From NCBI GenBank assembly GCA_002395065.1, contig DGVS01000002.1, positions 1 through 64,000 of the forward strand: DNA of 64,000 nucleotides, read 5' to 3'. Source of the stretch: Caryophanales bacterium UBA4278 (GTDB taxonomy: Bacteria; Bacillota_I; Bacilli_A; RFN20; CAG-826). The translations under genes were made by a program, and so were the position numbers. Shown one piece after another: positions 17,225-24,457 of the stretch (position 1 is the stretch's first letter; each line of letters opens with the position of its first letter). The notes beneath the pieces were generated by a model. That model made no database searches. It was not told the origin of the DNA and saw nothing but the letters and a program-made list of their open reading frames with translations.

Positions 17225-17240
17225 TCAAGGAATTGCTGGA
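17225..17240. repeat. Dispersed near-palindromic repeat, copy 3 (intergenic, inverted)
   Basis: TCAAGGAATTGCTGGA is the reverse orientation of the element. It lies in the leader region of the first poly-Gly lipoprotein. Confidence 0.55.
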
Positions 17241-17360
17241 GATTTTTGAACAAAACTCAAATATTTATTCTTTGTTTTAATTAATGAAAACAACTGGCAA
17301 TTTCTTGTAGTTTAAATTTTATCCAAAATATTTTAGAATATTTACGTAAGGAGTTTTATT

Positions 17361-18044
17361 ATGAAAAAATCACTTATCGTACTTCCATTAGTTGCGTTGC
17401 TTTTGGTTGGCTGCAATAGCGGCAAGAAATCCAAAGGCGGAGGAGGAGGAGACGACGGAGGCGATGGTTCGCCTTGTTTGGACTTTGGCCCAGACCAATA
17501 TAACGGATACCGTCGTTGCAAAACTGCTCCAAAAGCTGGAAAAGAATACCTTCTCGGATTCTATCACATTGATCAAGGCACTCCACGTTTTATGAATGGA
17601 GACCAACACAAGGATGATAAAGGAACTTATCGTTATTATCTTGGAACAACCACCGATGTTGCAAACGCTTGTAAATTAGAAGTTGTCTATGCCGATGATA
17701 AAGAACATTATGCAATTCATGTTATTGGCGGAGGTGAAAAGAATCTCTACGATGATTCATATTTAGAGATTTACCAAGGCTATAAAAACAACGATAAAAC
17801 CAAACCAATTACCACAATTCGTGATGTCGACGATCCGGTTTATACATTTACCTATACAAAAACATCATTTGTTGAACCAACATGGAATATCAACACTTCT
17901 ATTATGAAAGTTACTGATTCAACAAGAGAAGACCATCAATGGGGTATCTTTGGATGTTCAGGTAGCGAATACGAAACCATCAGCGCCATTGATGAAGAAA
18001 AATTTGGTGGTGCATTTGTTTGCCACTTCTGGGAAAAGATGTAA
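17361..18044 (+). CDS. Poly-Gly lipoprotein, 227 aa, unknown
   Basis: The signal peptide is MKKSLIVLPLVALLLVGC, with lipidation at Cys18. It is followed by a low-complexity Lys/Gly/Asp linker with five Gly in a row, which probably spaces the domain away from the membrane. The remaining about 185 residues are rich in Tyr, Asp and Thr and look beta-rich, with four further cysteines. No family is recognised. AAGGAG lies 9 nt before the ATG. The next gene begins 23 nt downstream and encodes another poly-Gly lipoprotein, so the two are probably one operon. Confidence 0.82.
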   Translation: MKKSLIVLPLVALLLVGCNSGKKSKGGGGGDDGGDGSPCLDFGPDQYNGYRRCKTAPKAGKEYLLGFYHIDQGTPRFMNGDQHKDDKGTYRYYLGTTTDVANACKLEVVYADDKEHYAIHVIGGGEKNLYDDSYLEIYQGYKNNDKTKPITTIRDVDDPVYTFTYTKTSFVEPTWNINTSIMKVTDSTREDHQWGIFGCSGSEYETISAIDEEKFGGAFVCHFWEKM

Positions 18045-18067
18045 TTTGAATTAAAGGGGACAAAAAG

Positions 18068-19090
18068 ATGAAGAAAGTTTATCAAACAGCTTTATTCGCC
18101 ACCCTTTTAGCCCTTTGCCTTACTGGATGCAATGGATCCAAGAAAAGAGGCGGAGGCGGAGGAGGCGGTAACGTCTACTCAAAATATTATAAAAACCAAG
18201 TCGATTTTAACGGAAATACAGTTGACGATTATCATTTAAATGATACACAAGGCGAAGAACTCCAAAAGAACATCCATCACTACTTGATCGATCAACACAA
18301 AACATATCTTCATTATTCTTCTATTGCGCGATACTACATGAAAACAGACCGTTTAGAAACTACTGGTCAGTACGAGTGCTTCTATACCGGATACAACGTT
18401 GGAACTAATGTTACTCGTGAACATATGTGGTGTTGTGCGAACTCGAATAATATGTGGTACCGTTCATCCAAAGAATTAGAATGGCACATGGACGACAAGA
18501 AAGAACAAGGCGAGAAAGAAAACTATTGGGGCGGAGGTTCAGATCTTTTCCAACTTCGTCCTGCAACTTATGAAGTTAATAGCGCTCGTTCAAACTACAA
18601 ATATTATGCCTATCAAGGAGGCGAAACCTACAAAGAGATTTCTGATACAGGTGCGCCATATTCACTAAAATACAACGACTCTCAAAGAACTTGTGAAGTT
18701 GCTGATTACTTCAAAGGTGATGTTGCCCGAACATTAATGTACATTTATATGCATTACAACTCCTTTGATAATTATGATGTCTATTATTCAAAAGACTTCA
18801 CCCCGACATATGACTTAAGTCAAGCCGTTGAAAAAGTGACTAACCAACACACTCCTTATGTTTGCGCTCCTGATAGAAATGATGGTTCAAAATGGTTACA
18901 ATTTAACCTCATTATGAACTACAGCGAAACAGAATGTATTCGTTTACTAAAAGAATGGAATCGTATGGATCAACCATCAACTCTTGAAAAACAAAGAAAC
19001 GACTACATTTGTGAGTATGTACAGGGCAATAGAAATCCATTTATTGACTTCCCTGAATTAGTCGATAAATGTTTCCCAGATATTAATTAA
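18068..19090 (+). CDS. Secreted endonuclease I-like lipoprotein
   Basis: The protein has 340 aa. The signal ends in LTGC (Cys21), followed by a seven-Gly linker, so it should be tethered outside the cell. The core resembles the endonuclease I (EndA/Vvn) beta-beta-alpha-metal family: TREHMW at about 116-121 provides the Glu-His pair, and GSDLFQLRPATYEVNSARSN at about 157-176 matches the DLHHLRP...N.xR.N motif. The two His of that motif are Phe and Gln here, while Asn171, Arg174 and Asn176 are kept. The likely role is degrading extracellular DNA or RNA for nutrients; activity is uncertain given the changes. AAAGGGG precedes the ATG. Confidence 0.75.
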   Translation: MKKVYQTALFATLLALCLTGCNGSKKRGGGGGGGNVYSKYYKNQVDFNGNTVDDYHLNDTQGEELQKNIHHYLIDQHKTYLHYSSIARYYMKTDRLETTGQYECFYTGYNVGTNVTREHMWCCANSNNMWYRSSKELEWHMDDKKEQGEKENYWGGGSDLFQLRPATYEVNSARSNYKYYAYQGGETYKEISDTGAPYSLKYNDSQRTCEVADYFKGDVARTLMYIYMHYNSFDNYDVYYSKDFTPTYDLSQAVEKVTNQHTPYVCAPDRNDGSKWLQFNLIMNYSETECIRLLKEWNRMDQPSTLEKQRNDYICEYVQGNRNPFIDFPELVDKCFPDIN

Positions 19091-19096
19091 TTTTAT

Positions 19097-19136
19097 TAAA
19101 AACACCGCAATTCTTGGTTAATTCGCGGTGTTTTTG
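19097..19136 (+). terminator. Terminator with the dispersed repeat in its loop
   Basis: AAAACACCGC/GCGGTGTTTT forms the stem, followed by T5. The loop AATTCTTGGTTAATTC together with the left arm contains a partial copy (ACCGCAATTCTTGGT, 19104-19118) of the dispersed repeat. Confidence 0.85.
19104..19118. repeat. Dispersed near-palindromic repeat, copy 4 (in terminator loop)
   Basis: ACCGCAATTCTTGGT followed by TAATT. This is the 15-bp variant that lacks one A in the left arm. Confidence 0.6.
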
Positions 19137-19165
19137 TTTGCTTGTGTGCTCGTGAATTGTATGAA

Positions 19166-19196
19166 AATTGGCATTTTGTGCCAATTAGGGTACAAT
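19166..19196 (+). promoter_or_regulatory. Promoter with embedded perfect inverted repeat (HAD-ispD-pgi operon)
   Basis: The -35 TTGGCA (19168-19173), 17-nt spacer and -10 TACAAT (19191-19196) form a good promoter. The perfect repeat AATTGGCA-N5-TGCCAATT (19166-19186) covers the -35 and spacer, the usual place for a repressor site. Confidence 0.65.
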
Positions 19197-19240
19197 ATGT
19201 ACAGGCGTTTTTATGCGCGCTCGGAAATGAGGTTAGAAAT

Positions 19241-20089
19241 ATGAAGAAACCAATCGTTGCCATTATGTACGACTTTGATAAGACATTGTCGACAACAGAT
19301 ATGCAAAACTATGGCTTTATTCCAGCTCTTGGAATGACACCCGATGAGTTCTGGGGAGCCACTGGAGAATTTTCGAAAAAGACCGGATGCGAACGAATCC
19401 TCTCTTACATGTATATGATGATTGCCCTCTCCAAAGAAAAAGGCGTTGATCTTTCCAGAAAATCACTTAACAAAATGGGTTCAGGAATTAAGTACTTCCC
19501 AGGAGTAGAAAACTGGTTTAAAAGAATTAATGCCTATGGCAAAAGTAAGGGTGTCATCATTGAACACTATTTAATTAGTAGCGGTACAAAAGAAATTATT
19601 GAAGGCTGTTCCATTTATAAACACTTCAAGGAAGTATATGGATGTGAATTCCTTTTTGATGAAAAGAGCGGACAACCAGTGTGGCCAAAACTTGCTGTGA
19701 ACTATACACAGAAAACACAATATTTCTTCCGTATTTCCAAAGGCGCACTTGATGTAACCGACGACTCTAAAGTAAACACCAAAGGTGTTGACCACCGCGT
19801 TCCATATGCCAATATGATTTATATGGGTGATGGAATGACTGACGTTCCATGTATGCAACTTGTCAAAGACAATGGAGGAAAATCCATCGCCATCTTTGCC
19901 AAAGGCAATAAGGAAACGATTCGTACACTTCTTAGAGCTGGACGTGTCAATTATGCCTGCTTAGCTAATTATGAAGATGGTTCTCATCTCGACACAATTG
20001 TTAAAGCCGTTATTGATAACGTTGCTACAAATGCGGTCCTTAGAGACCAAGAAGAAAAAATTTTTAAAAAAGAAGTCGGCCGTAAATAA
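19241..20089 (+). CDS. HAD-superfamily phosphatase, phosphoserine-phosphatase-like
   Basis: The protein has 282 aa and is cytoplasmic. HAD motif I is MYDFDKTLS (nucleophile and acid/base Asp), motif II is LISSGT, and motif IV is YMGDGMTDVPCM, so the phosphatase core is intact. An insertion around residues 30-90 would form the cap. The substrate is unknown. I chose the ATG at 19241 with GAGGT 7 nt upstream; an earlier in-frame ATG at 19142 lies upstream of the promoter. Its stop overlaps the ispD start by 1 nt (TAATG), so they are coupled. Confidence 0.82.
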   Translation: MKKPIVAIMYDFDKTLSTTDMQNYGFIPALGMTPDEFWGATGEFSKKTGCERILSYMYMMIALSKEKGVDLSRKSLNKMGSGIKYFPGVENWFKRINAYGKSKGVIIEHYLISSGTKEIIEGCSIYKHFKEVYGCEFLFDEKSGQPVWPKLAVNYTQKTQYFFRISKGALDVTDDSKVNTKGVDHRVPYANMIYMGDGMTDVPCMQLVKDNGGKSIAIFAKGNKETIRTLLRAGRVNYACLANYEDGSHLDTIVKAVIDNVATNAVLRDQEEKIFKKEVGRK

Positions 20090-20745
20090 TGAATACTTCT
20101 GTCGTGATTGTCTTAGCTGGAAATTCAACTCGTTTTGGTCAAGCCAAACAGTTTTTTCCTGTTAATGGAAAACCATTAGTCAGTTATACAATCTCGGCTT
20201 TTAACACGCATCCATTAGTTGATGAAATCGTTCTTGTGATTCGCCCAGATGACGAAAAAGAGCTTAATATGATTGTTGATGATTTTAAATTTAACAAGGT
20301 TAAAAAGATGGTTTATGGAGGCGAAACAAGAGCAGAATCAGTTCGTAATGGACTTAATTCAATCTCTTTTGAAAAAGGCAAAGTTCTAATACATGACGGA
20401 GCCCGCCCACTTGTTCGTGACACTTTGATCACTCGTCTCATTGAAGAGTTAGAAAAGAGCAAATGTGTTGTGCCATTTTTACTTCAAGAAGATGCTACTT
20501 ATTCATTGTCCAAGAATAATTACATTGACCGACACGATTTGTTCCGTGTCCAAACACCACAAGCATTTCATATTGAAGTAATTCAGAATGTGTTTAAAAA
20601 CCATTTTGATCCAAAAGCATTGGATGAAGCCTCAATGTATCGACCATTTGGAGAAATTGGCTTTATCCATGGCGACAAACAAACACTAAAAGTCACAACT
20701 AAGGAAGACATTGCTTTAGTCGAAGCATATTTAAATCAAAAATGA
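20089..20745 (+). CDS. ispD: 2-C-methyl-D-erythritol 4-phosphate cytidylyltransferase
   Basis: The protein has 218 aa and is cytoplasmic. It joins CTP to MEP to give CDP-ME in isoprenoid synthesis. The N-terminal nucleotide motif is LAGNSTRFGQAKQF; GGETRAESVRNGL and IHDGARPLV are the IspD signature regions, and FRVQTPQAF follows. ispF lies elsewhere in this window (30233-30706), supporting a working MEP pathway. Coupled to the HAD gene by TAATG and to the S1 gene by ATGA. A TarI-type ribitol-phosphate cytidylyltransferase is a less likely alternative. Confidence 0.9.
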   Translation: MNTSVVIVLAGNSTRFGQAKQFFPVNGKPLVSYTISAFNTHPLVDEIVLVIRPDDEKELNMIVDDFKFNKVKKMVYGGETRAESVRNGLNSISFEKGKVLIHDGARPLVRDTLITRLIEELEKSKCVVPFLLQEDATYSLSKNNYIDRHDLFRVQTPQAFHIEVIQNVFKNHFDPKALDEASMYRPFGEIGFIHGDKQTLKVTTKEDIALVEAYLNQK

Positions 20746-21110
20746 GTTACCAAGTAAACGATATTATCGAAGGAACAATTATTAATATTCGTCCATTTGG
20801 AGCGATTATGATTTTTGAGGACGAATCTTTAGGTTTGCTTCATATCTCGGAAATCGCGAATACTTTTATTCGAAATATCTATAGATATTTAAAGATTGGA
20901 AAAACCTATCAGGTAAAAGTTATTGATATTGAAACAGATGGTTTTTTAAAGGTCTCCATGTCGAAGATTACTGAAGAAGAAAAAGAAACATATCGTAATA
21001 GTCAGGTTAAACGCAATCCAATTGATGAGAAATACATCGATTTCACTGCTTTAAAAGAAAAACTTCCAGAATGGATCAAACTAGCCAAGGAGGAAATGAA
21101 CCATGATTAA
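20742..21110 (+). CDS. S1-domain RNA-binding protein
   Basis: The protein has 122 aa. The first about 75 residues are an S1 RNA-binding OB-fold (VNDIIEGTIINIRPFGAIMIF...LLHISEI...LKVSMSKI). A short charged tail follows. It resembles the YugI/CvfD-type small S1 proteins of Bacilli that associate with ribosomes. The ATG overlaps the ispD stop (ATGA), and pgi overlaps its 3' end by 8 nt. A regulatory role in translation is inferred from the family. Confidence 0.85.
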   Translation: MSYQVNDIIEGTIINIRPFGAIMIFEDESLGLLHISEIANTFIRNIYRYLKIGKTYQVKVIDIETDGFLKVSMSKITEEEKETYRNSQVKRNPIDEKYIDFTALKEKLPEWIKLAKEEMNHD

Positions 21111-22383
21111 AGTTAATGACAAACACCTTATAAAAGGTGTCGATTACAAAAAATATGAAGATGAAGTTAAAAAAGTTCATCAAATCATTCACGATAAAAG
21201 TGGTCCAGGAAATGATTTTTTGGGTTGGCTAAATTACCCATCTTCCTATGATAAGGTTGAGTTTGAAGCAATTAAGAAATATGCCAAGTATGTTCGCGAA
21301 AACTTTGACATTCTTGTTGTCTGCGGAATTGGCGGTTCTTATTTAGGAGCTAGAGCAGCAATCGAGGCTCTTCGTGGTTTACACTCAAAAGACAAACTCG
21401 AGATTATTTTCTTTGGTCAGACATTTTCAAGTGACTATACTTACGAAGTTTTAGACTATATCAAAGATAAAAAGTTTGCCGTTAACGTTATTTCTAAAAG
21501 TGGCACCACCACTGAAACATCAATTGCGTTCCGCTTACTGAAGAATCTTCTTGAACAAAAACTTGGTGTCGAAGGTGCAAGAAAAGCTATCTTTGCCACT
21601 ACAGATAAAGAAAAAGGTGCCTTAAAAACTCTGGCGACAAACGAAGGCTATCCTACATTTGTTCTACCAGGAGATATTGGTGGAAGATATTCCGTTTTCA
21701 CTGCAGTTGGCTTGTTCCCGATTGCTTGTGCTGGACTAAATATCAATGAATTAATGAAAGGTGCTTTGGATGCTCAAAAAGATACAGCAAAACCTTCATT
21801 ATTTGAAAATGAAGCCTACAAATATGCCGTAATTCGCTATGAACAAAAACACCAGCAAAAGTCGGTTGAATTATTTGTTACATATGAACCAAAACTTGTT
21901 CAATTAGGTGAATGGTTCAAACAACTTTATGGAGAATCAGAAGGTAAGGATGGACAAGGTTTATTCCCAACATCCGCTACATTCTCAACTGACCTACATT
22001 CTCTTGGACAATTCATTCAAGATGGTTCGAAATGTTTGTTTGAAACAATTGTTCATATTAAACACGCGAAAAACGAGGTCAAAATTCCTAGCGATAAATT
22101 AGATCTTGATGGTCTAAATTATTTAGCAGGAAAAACAGTTAGTTATGTCAATGAACAAGCTTATCTTGGTACACTTGAAGCTCATGAAAAATCGGGTCAA
22201 GTTCCAAACGTCATTTTGGAAATGGATAAACTTGATGAATATAGCCTTGGATATGCGTTCTATTTCTTTATGAAAGCCTGCGCAATGTCCGCTTATTTAC
22301 TAAAAGTAAATCCATTCAATCAACCAGGTGTGGAAATCTATAAGAAGAACATGTTCCATTTACTTGGCAAAAAAGGCTACTAA
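21103..22383 (+). CDS. pgi: Glucose-6-phosphate isomerase
   Basis: This cytoplasmic glycolytic enzyme interconverts glucose-6-P and fructose-6-P. At 426 aa it matches the short bacterial form. Motifs seen are GIGGSYLGARAAIEAL and SKSGTTTETSIAFR (sugar-phosphate binding), GDIGGRYSVFTAVGL, and the C-terminal NPFNQPGVEIYKK with the catalytic Lys. AAGGAGG lies 7 nt before the ATG, inside the upstream gene, giving an 8-nt overlap. Last gene of the HAD-ispD-S1-pgi operon. Confidence 0.95.
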   Translation: MIKVNDKHLIKGVDYKKYEDEVKKVHQIIHDKSGPGNDFLGWLNYPSSYDKVEFEAIKKYAKYVRENFDILVVCGIGGSYLGARAAIEALRGLHSKDKLEIIFFGQTFSSDYTYEVLDYIKDKKFAVNVISKSGTTTETSIAFRLLKNLLEQKLGVEGARKAIFATTDKEKGALKTLATNEGYPTFVLPGDIGGRYSVFTAVGLFPIACAGLNINELMKGALDAQKDTAKPSLFENEAYKYAVIRYEQKHQQKSVELFVTYEPKLVQLGEWFKQLYGESEGKDGQGLFPTSATFSTDLHSLGQFIQDGSKCLFETIVHIKHAKNEVKIPSDKLDLDGLNYLAGKTVSYVNEQAYLGTLEAHEKSGQVPNVILEMDKLDEYSLGYAFYFFMKACAMSAYLLKVNPFNQPGVEIYKKNMFHLLGKKGY

Positions 22384-22388
22384 TTTCA

Positions 22389-22417
22389 TTGACACGAATA
22401 TATCGTTTTGATATATT
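22389..22417 (+). promoter_or_regulatory. Promoter of the Val-Tyr-Gln tRNA cluster
   Basis: TTGACA, a 17-nt spacer and TATATT: near consensus, about 27 nt before tRNA-Val. Confidence 0.8.
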
Positions 22418-22444
22418 ATCTAGGCACGTCTTAACATGTGTACT

Positions 22445-22520
22445 GGATGTTTAGCTCAGTTGGGAGAGCATCGCCTTTACACGGCGGGGGTCAGGGGTTC
22501 GAGCCCCTTAACATCCACCA
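22445..22520 (+). tRNA. tRNA-Val (anticodon TAC)
   Basis: Acceptor GGATGTT/AACATCC, anticodon loop TTTACAC, T-loop TTCGAGC. CCA is encoded. Confidence 0.96.
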
Positions 22521-22540
22521 CTTAGACGTCAAAAAAAGTT

Positions 22541-22624
22541 GGGCAGATATTCCGTAAGTGGTAGCGGGGCTGACTGTAAATCAGTTGCGAGAGCTCGGGT
22601 GGTTCGACTCCATCTCTGCCCACC
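22541..22624 (+). tRNA. tRNA-Tyr (anticodon GTA)
   Basis: Acceptor GGGCAGA/TCTGCCC, anticodon loop CTGTAAA, and a long variable arm as expected for bacterial tRNA-Tyr. After the discriminator A the DNA reads CCCA, so a proper CCA is not encoded, unlike the other tRNAs here. Confidence 0.93.
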
Positions 22625-22629
22625 CAGTT

Positions 22630-22705
22630 TGGGGTGTAGCCAAGTGGTAAGGCAATAGACTTTGACTCTATCATTTCGCTGGTTCGATCCCAGCCACCCC
22701 AACCA
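22630..22705 (+). tRNA. tRNA-Gln (anticodon TTG)
   Basis: Acceptor TGGGGTG/CACCCCA, anticodon loop CTTTGAC. CCA is encoded. Confidence 0.95.
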
Positions 22706-22719
22706 GTTCGATTAAATAG

Positions 22720-22741
22720 CACCTATTCACGGTGTTTTTTT
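22720..22741 (+). terminator. Weak terminator after tRNA-Gln
   Basis: CACC-N7-GGTG is followed by T7. The stem is only 4 bp, so it may be leaky. Confidence 0.5.
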
Positions 22742-22757
22742 ATTTTAATTAAAAAAA

Positions 22758-22786
22758 TTGTGGTAATAACTTAATGTGTGTGTAAT
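22758..22786 (+). promoter_or_regulatory. Probable promoter of the Lys-Leu-Gln tRNA cluster
   Basis: TTGTGG, a 17-nt spacer and TGTAAT (overlapping TAATAA). Confidence 0.5.
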
Positions 22787-22817
22787 AATAATCAAGCGAT
22801 TTTTAAAAATCGCATAT

Positions 22818-22894
22818 CTCCCGTTAGCTCAGCTGGCTAGAGCACTCGACTTTTAATCAAGGGGTCGGACGTTCAAATCGTCTACGGGAGACCA
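22818..22894 (+). tRNA. tRNA-Lys (anticodon TTT)
   Basis: Acceptor CTCCCGT/ACGGGAG, anticodon loop CTTTTAA. CCA is encoded. The anticodon stem CTCGA/TCAAG has one C-A mismatch. Only 3 nt separate it from tRNA-Leu. Confidence 0.94.
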
Positions 22895-22897
22895 AAT

Positions 22898-22986
22898 GCC
22901 CAGGTGGCGAAATTGGTAGACGCAAAGGACTTAAAATCCTTCGGGAGTCAAATCCCATACCGGTTCAAGTCCGGTCCCGGGCACCA
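22898..22986 (+). tRNA. tRNA-Leu (anticodon TAA)
   Basis: A long variable arm and anticodon loop CTTAAAA. CCA is encoded. The acceptor GCCCAGG/CCCGGGC contains one A-C mismatch. Confidence 0.94.
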
Positions 22987-23008
22987 ATTTACGCCACTTT
23001 TAATTTAT

Positions 23009-23083
23009 TGGGGCGTAGCCAAGCGGTAAGGCAGCGGGCTCTGAACTCGCCATTCACTGGTTCGATCCCAGTCGCCCCAACCA
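23009..23083 (+). tRNA. tRNA-Gln (anticodon CTG)
   Basis: Acceptor TGGGGCG/CGCCCCA, anticodon loop CTCTGAA. CCA is encoded. It is a second glutamine isoacceptor very similar to the TTG one. Confidence 0.94.
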
Positions 23084-23111
23084 CTAATTAAGTAGAAACA
23101 AGGAGGAAAAA

Positions 23112-23660
23112 ATGATGAACAAAACAAAAATTGTTGTGATCTTCTCATTAGCAGCAATTGTTCTAAGCCTCATTTTATTTGCCATTCCTGGTCAATTTGT
23201 CTCCATTACCAATCAGAAAGACTTGCTTGGAAACGATCCAACCAGAATGGGCGGATATGAGTTCATCTTTGGCGGATCAACATACGCAAGAAACCTTGCT
23301 GCACATGCAGTTGATGGTGCTGCTATCTATTCCGCTTCTGGTATTGCCTTCCTTGTTCTTCTTGTGCTCGCAGTCGTTTGTTACGTGTTCCACAAGAAAT
23401 CAAGTGCACTACTTCTCTTAGCGGGAATCATTATGCTTGTTGCCACAATCCTTCTCTTCTGTGTGAAGGCTTGGATTGACAAGGGTTATAAAAACTATGT
23501 TGATAGTTCTGTCGGATTATGGGTTCCATATTTAAGCGCAAGCTTCCTTGCCTTAGGAACAGTTGGAACACTATATGTCGCCATTTCTACCCTTGTGAAA
23601 GAAAGTAAACAACCATACACCCCAAAGAAAGAAACTTATTCCTACTTAAAAAATAAATAA
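23112..23660 (+). CDS. Four-pass membrane protein, 182 aa, unknown
   Basis: Four hydrophobic helices (about residues 7-27, 75-92, 98-117 and 138-160) with an outside loop of about 45 residues between the first two. Both termini are probably cytoplasmic, and the tail is rich in Lys, Tyr and Pro. No family is recognised. AGGAGG precedes two adjacent ATG codons (23112 and 23115), either of which could be used. The gene starts 29 nt after tRNA-Gln, so it may be partly read from the tRNA promoter, and it ends in its own terminator. Confidence 0.8.
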   Translation: MMNKTKIVVIFSLAAIVLSLILFAIPGQFVSITNQKDLLGNDPTRMGGYEFIFGGSTYARNLAAHAVDGAAIYSASGIAFLVLLVLAVVCYVFHKKSSALLLLAGIIMLVATILLFCVKAWIDKGYKNYVDSSVGLWVPYLSASFLALGTVGTLYVAISTLVKESKQPYTPKKETYSYLKNK

Positions 23661-23687
23661 TCGGTCAATGAACCGATTATTTTTTTA
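23659..23687 (+). terminator. Terminator of the four-pass membrane protein gene
   Basis: AATCGGT-N6-ACCGATT is followed by A then T7. It overlaps the stop region of the convergent gene at 23689. Confidence 0.88.
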
Positions 23688-23688
23688 T

Positions 23689-24123
23689 CTATTCAATATG
23701 AGCAACATCAGCGTGGATCGTTGGGGTTTTCTTCTTAAAAGAAGACTTGTGTCTTTTGTTAAAGGTGAAGAGTTCGGCTTGTCCTTTATCAGTAATCTTA
23801 AGATACATCGCATCACTTTTCTCGTCATACACGTACGTAATATATCCGCGACGAACCATATTTAATATATAAGAACATAGCTTTCTTCCTGGAAAGGAAA
23901 GAAGAGTTCCAAACGTTGAAAGATGAGTAAACTTCTTTGTTTCTGGGTCAAAAGAACCACTAAGGATGTTATTCACCCCTTTCGCGGTTGGATAATCGTG
24001 TTGTTTATTTAGCTCATCAATCGTCTCTAAAATCTTAAAATGAGAGACAGTTAATCGAAGGGATGATTTTCTTTTCCTTACACTCATGAGCATAATGTTA
24101 GCACGAAAACGTTTTCTTTGCAT
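23689..24123 (-). CDS. Stand-alone winged-helix protein resembling an RQC domain
   Basis: Up to 144 aa and strongly basic. The core (LTVSHFKILETIDELNK...FGTLLSFPGRKLCSYILNMVRRGYI...YLKITDKG) resembles the RQC winged-helix fold found at the C-terminus of RecQ helicases, which binds DNA duplex ends. No helicase domain is attached. The start is uncertain: ATG codons at 24123, 24093 and 24087 all lack a Shine-Dalgarno, and TAACAT lies 7 nt before the one at 24087, a possible leaderless start. It is divergent from nfu. A transcription-regulator role is equally possible. Confidence 0.65.
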   Translation of the reverse strand: MQRKRFRANIMLMSVRKRKSSLRLTVSHFKILETIDELNKQHDYPTAKGVNNILSGSFDPETKKFTHLSTFGTLLSFPGRKLCSYILNMVRRGYITYVYDEKSDAMYLKITDKGQAELFTFNKRHKSSFKKKTPTIHADVAHIE

Positions 24124-24128
24124 TTTTC

Positions 24129-24157
24129 TTGCACATATTTATCCGTTGAATAATAAT
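24129..24157 (+). promoter_or_regulatory. Promoter of nfu, leaderless arrangement
   Basis: TTGCAC, a 17-nt spacer and AATAAT; 7 nt later comes the ATG. No Shine-Dalgarno is present, so transcription probably starts at the start codon. Confidence 0.5.
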
Positions 24158-24164
24158 TATTCAC

Positions 24165-24428
24165 ATGGAAGAAACAATCGCCTTAATTCAACAAACCTTA
24201 GACAAAGTTCGTCCATTCATCAACCGTGATGGAGGAGACGTTGAATTTGTTGATTTCATTGATGGAATAGTCTACATCAATATGAAAGGCGCTTGCCAGG
24301 ACTGTATGCTCATTGACTCCACCATTTCAGACGGAATTGAAATCATTCTTCAAGAAGAAGTTCCGGGAGTCATTGGAGTTAAACTTGCTAGTGAGATGCC
24401 AAAGAAAGAAGAAAACGCCGCTAACTAA
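24165..24428 (+). CDS. NifU C-terminal-type Fe-S scaffold/carrier protein
   Basis: The protein has 87 aa and is cytoplasmic. It is a single NifU_C (Nfu) domain: RPFINRDGGDVEFVD near the N-terminus and GACQDCMLID with the Cys-x-x-Cys pair that bridges a [4Fe-4S] cluster between two monomers. It should accept clusters made by the SUF system (59.5-64 kb) and deliver them to enzymes such as MiaB. The leader is absent or minimal. The stop codon lies inside the terminator stem. Confidence 0.9.
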   Translation: MEETIALIQQTLDKVRPFINRDGGDVEFVDFIDGIVYINMKGACQDCMLIDSTISDGIEIILQEEVPGVIGVKLASEMPKKEENAAN

Positions 24429-24440
24429 GCGACGTTTTCT
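24410..24440. terminator. Bidirectional terminator between nfu and the H1-like gene
   Basis: AGAAAACG.CGC pairs with GCG.CGTTTTCT around TAACTAA. The loop contains the nfu stop. T-rich tracts follow on both strands. Confidence 0.8.
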
Positions 24441-24457
24441 TTATAAATAAAGAATAA

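Noticed and set aside
22522..22722. 66-residue minus-strand frame over the tRNA cluster
   Set aside because: It is the reverse complement of tRNA-Tyr and tRNA-Gln, a common false gene.
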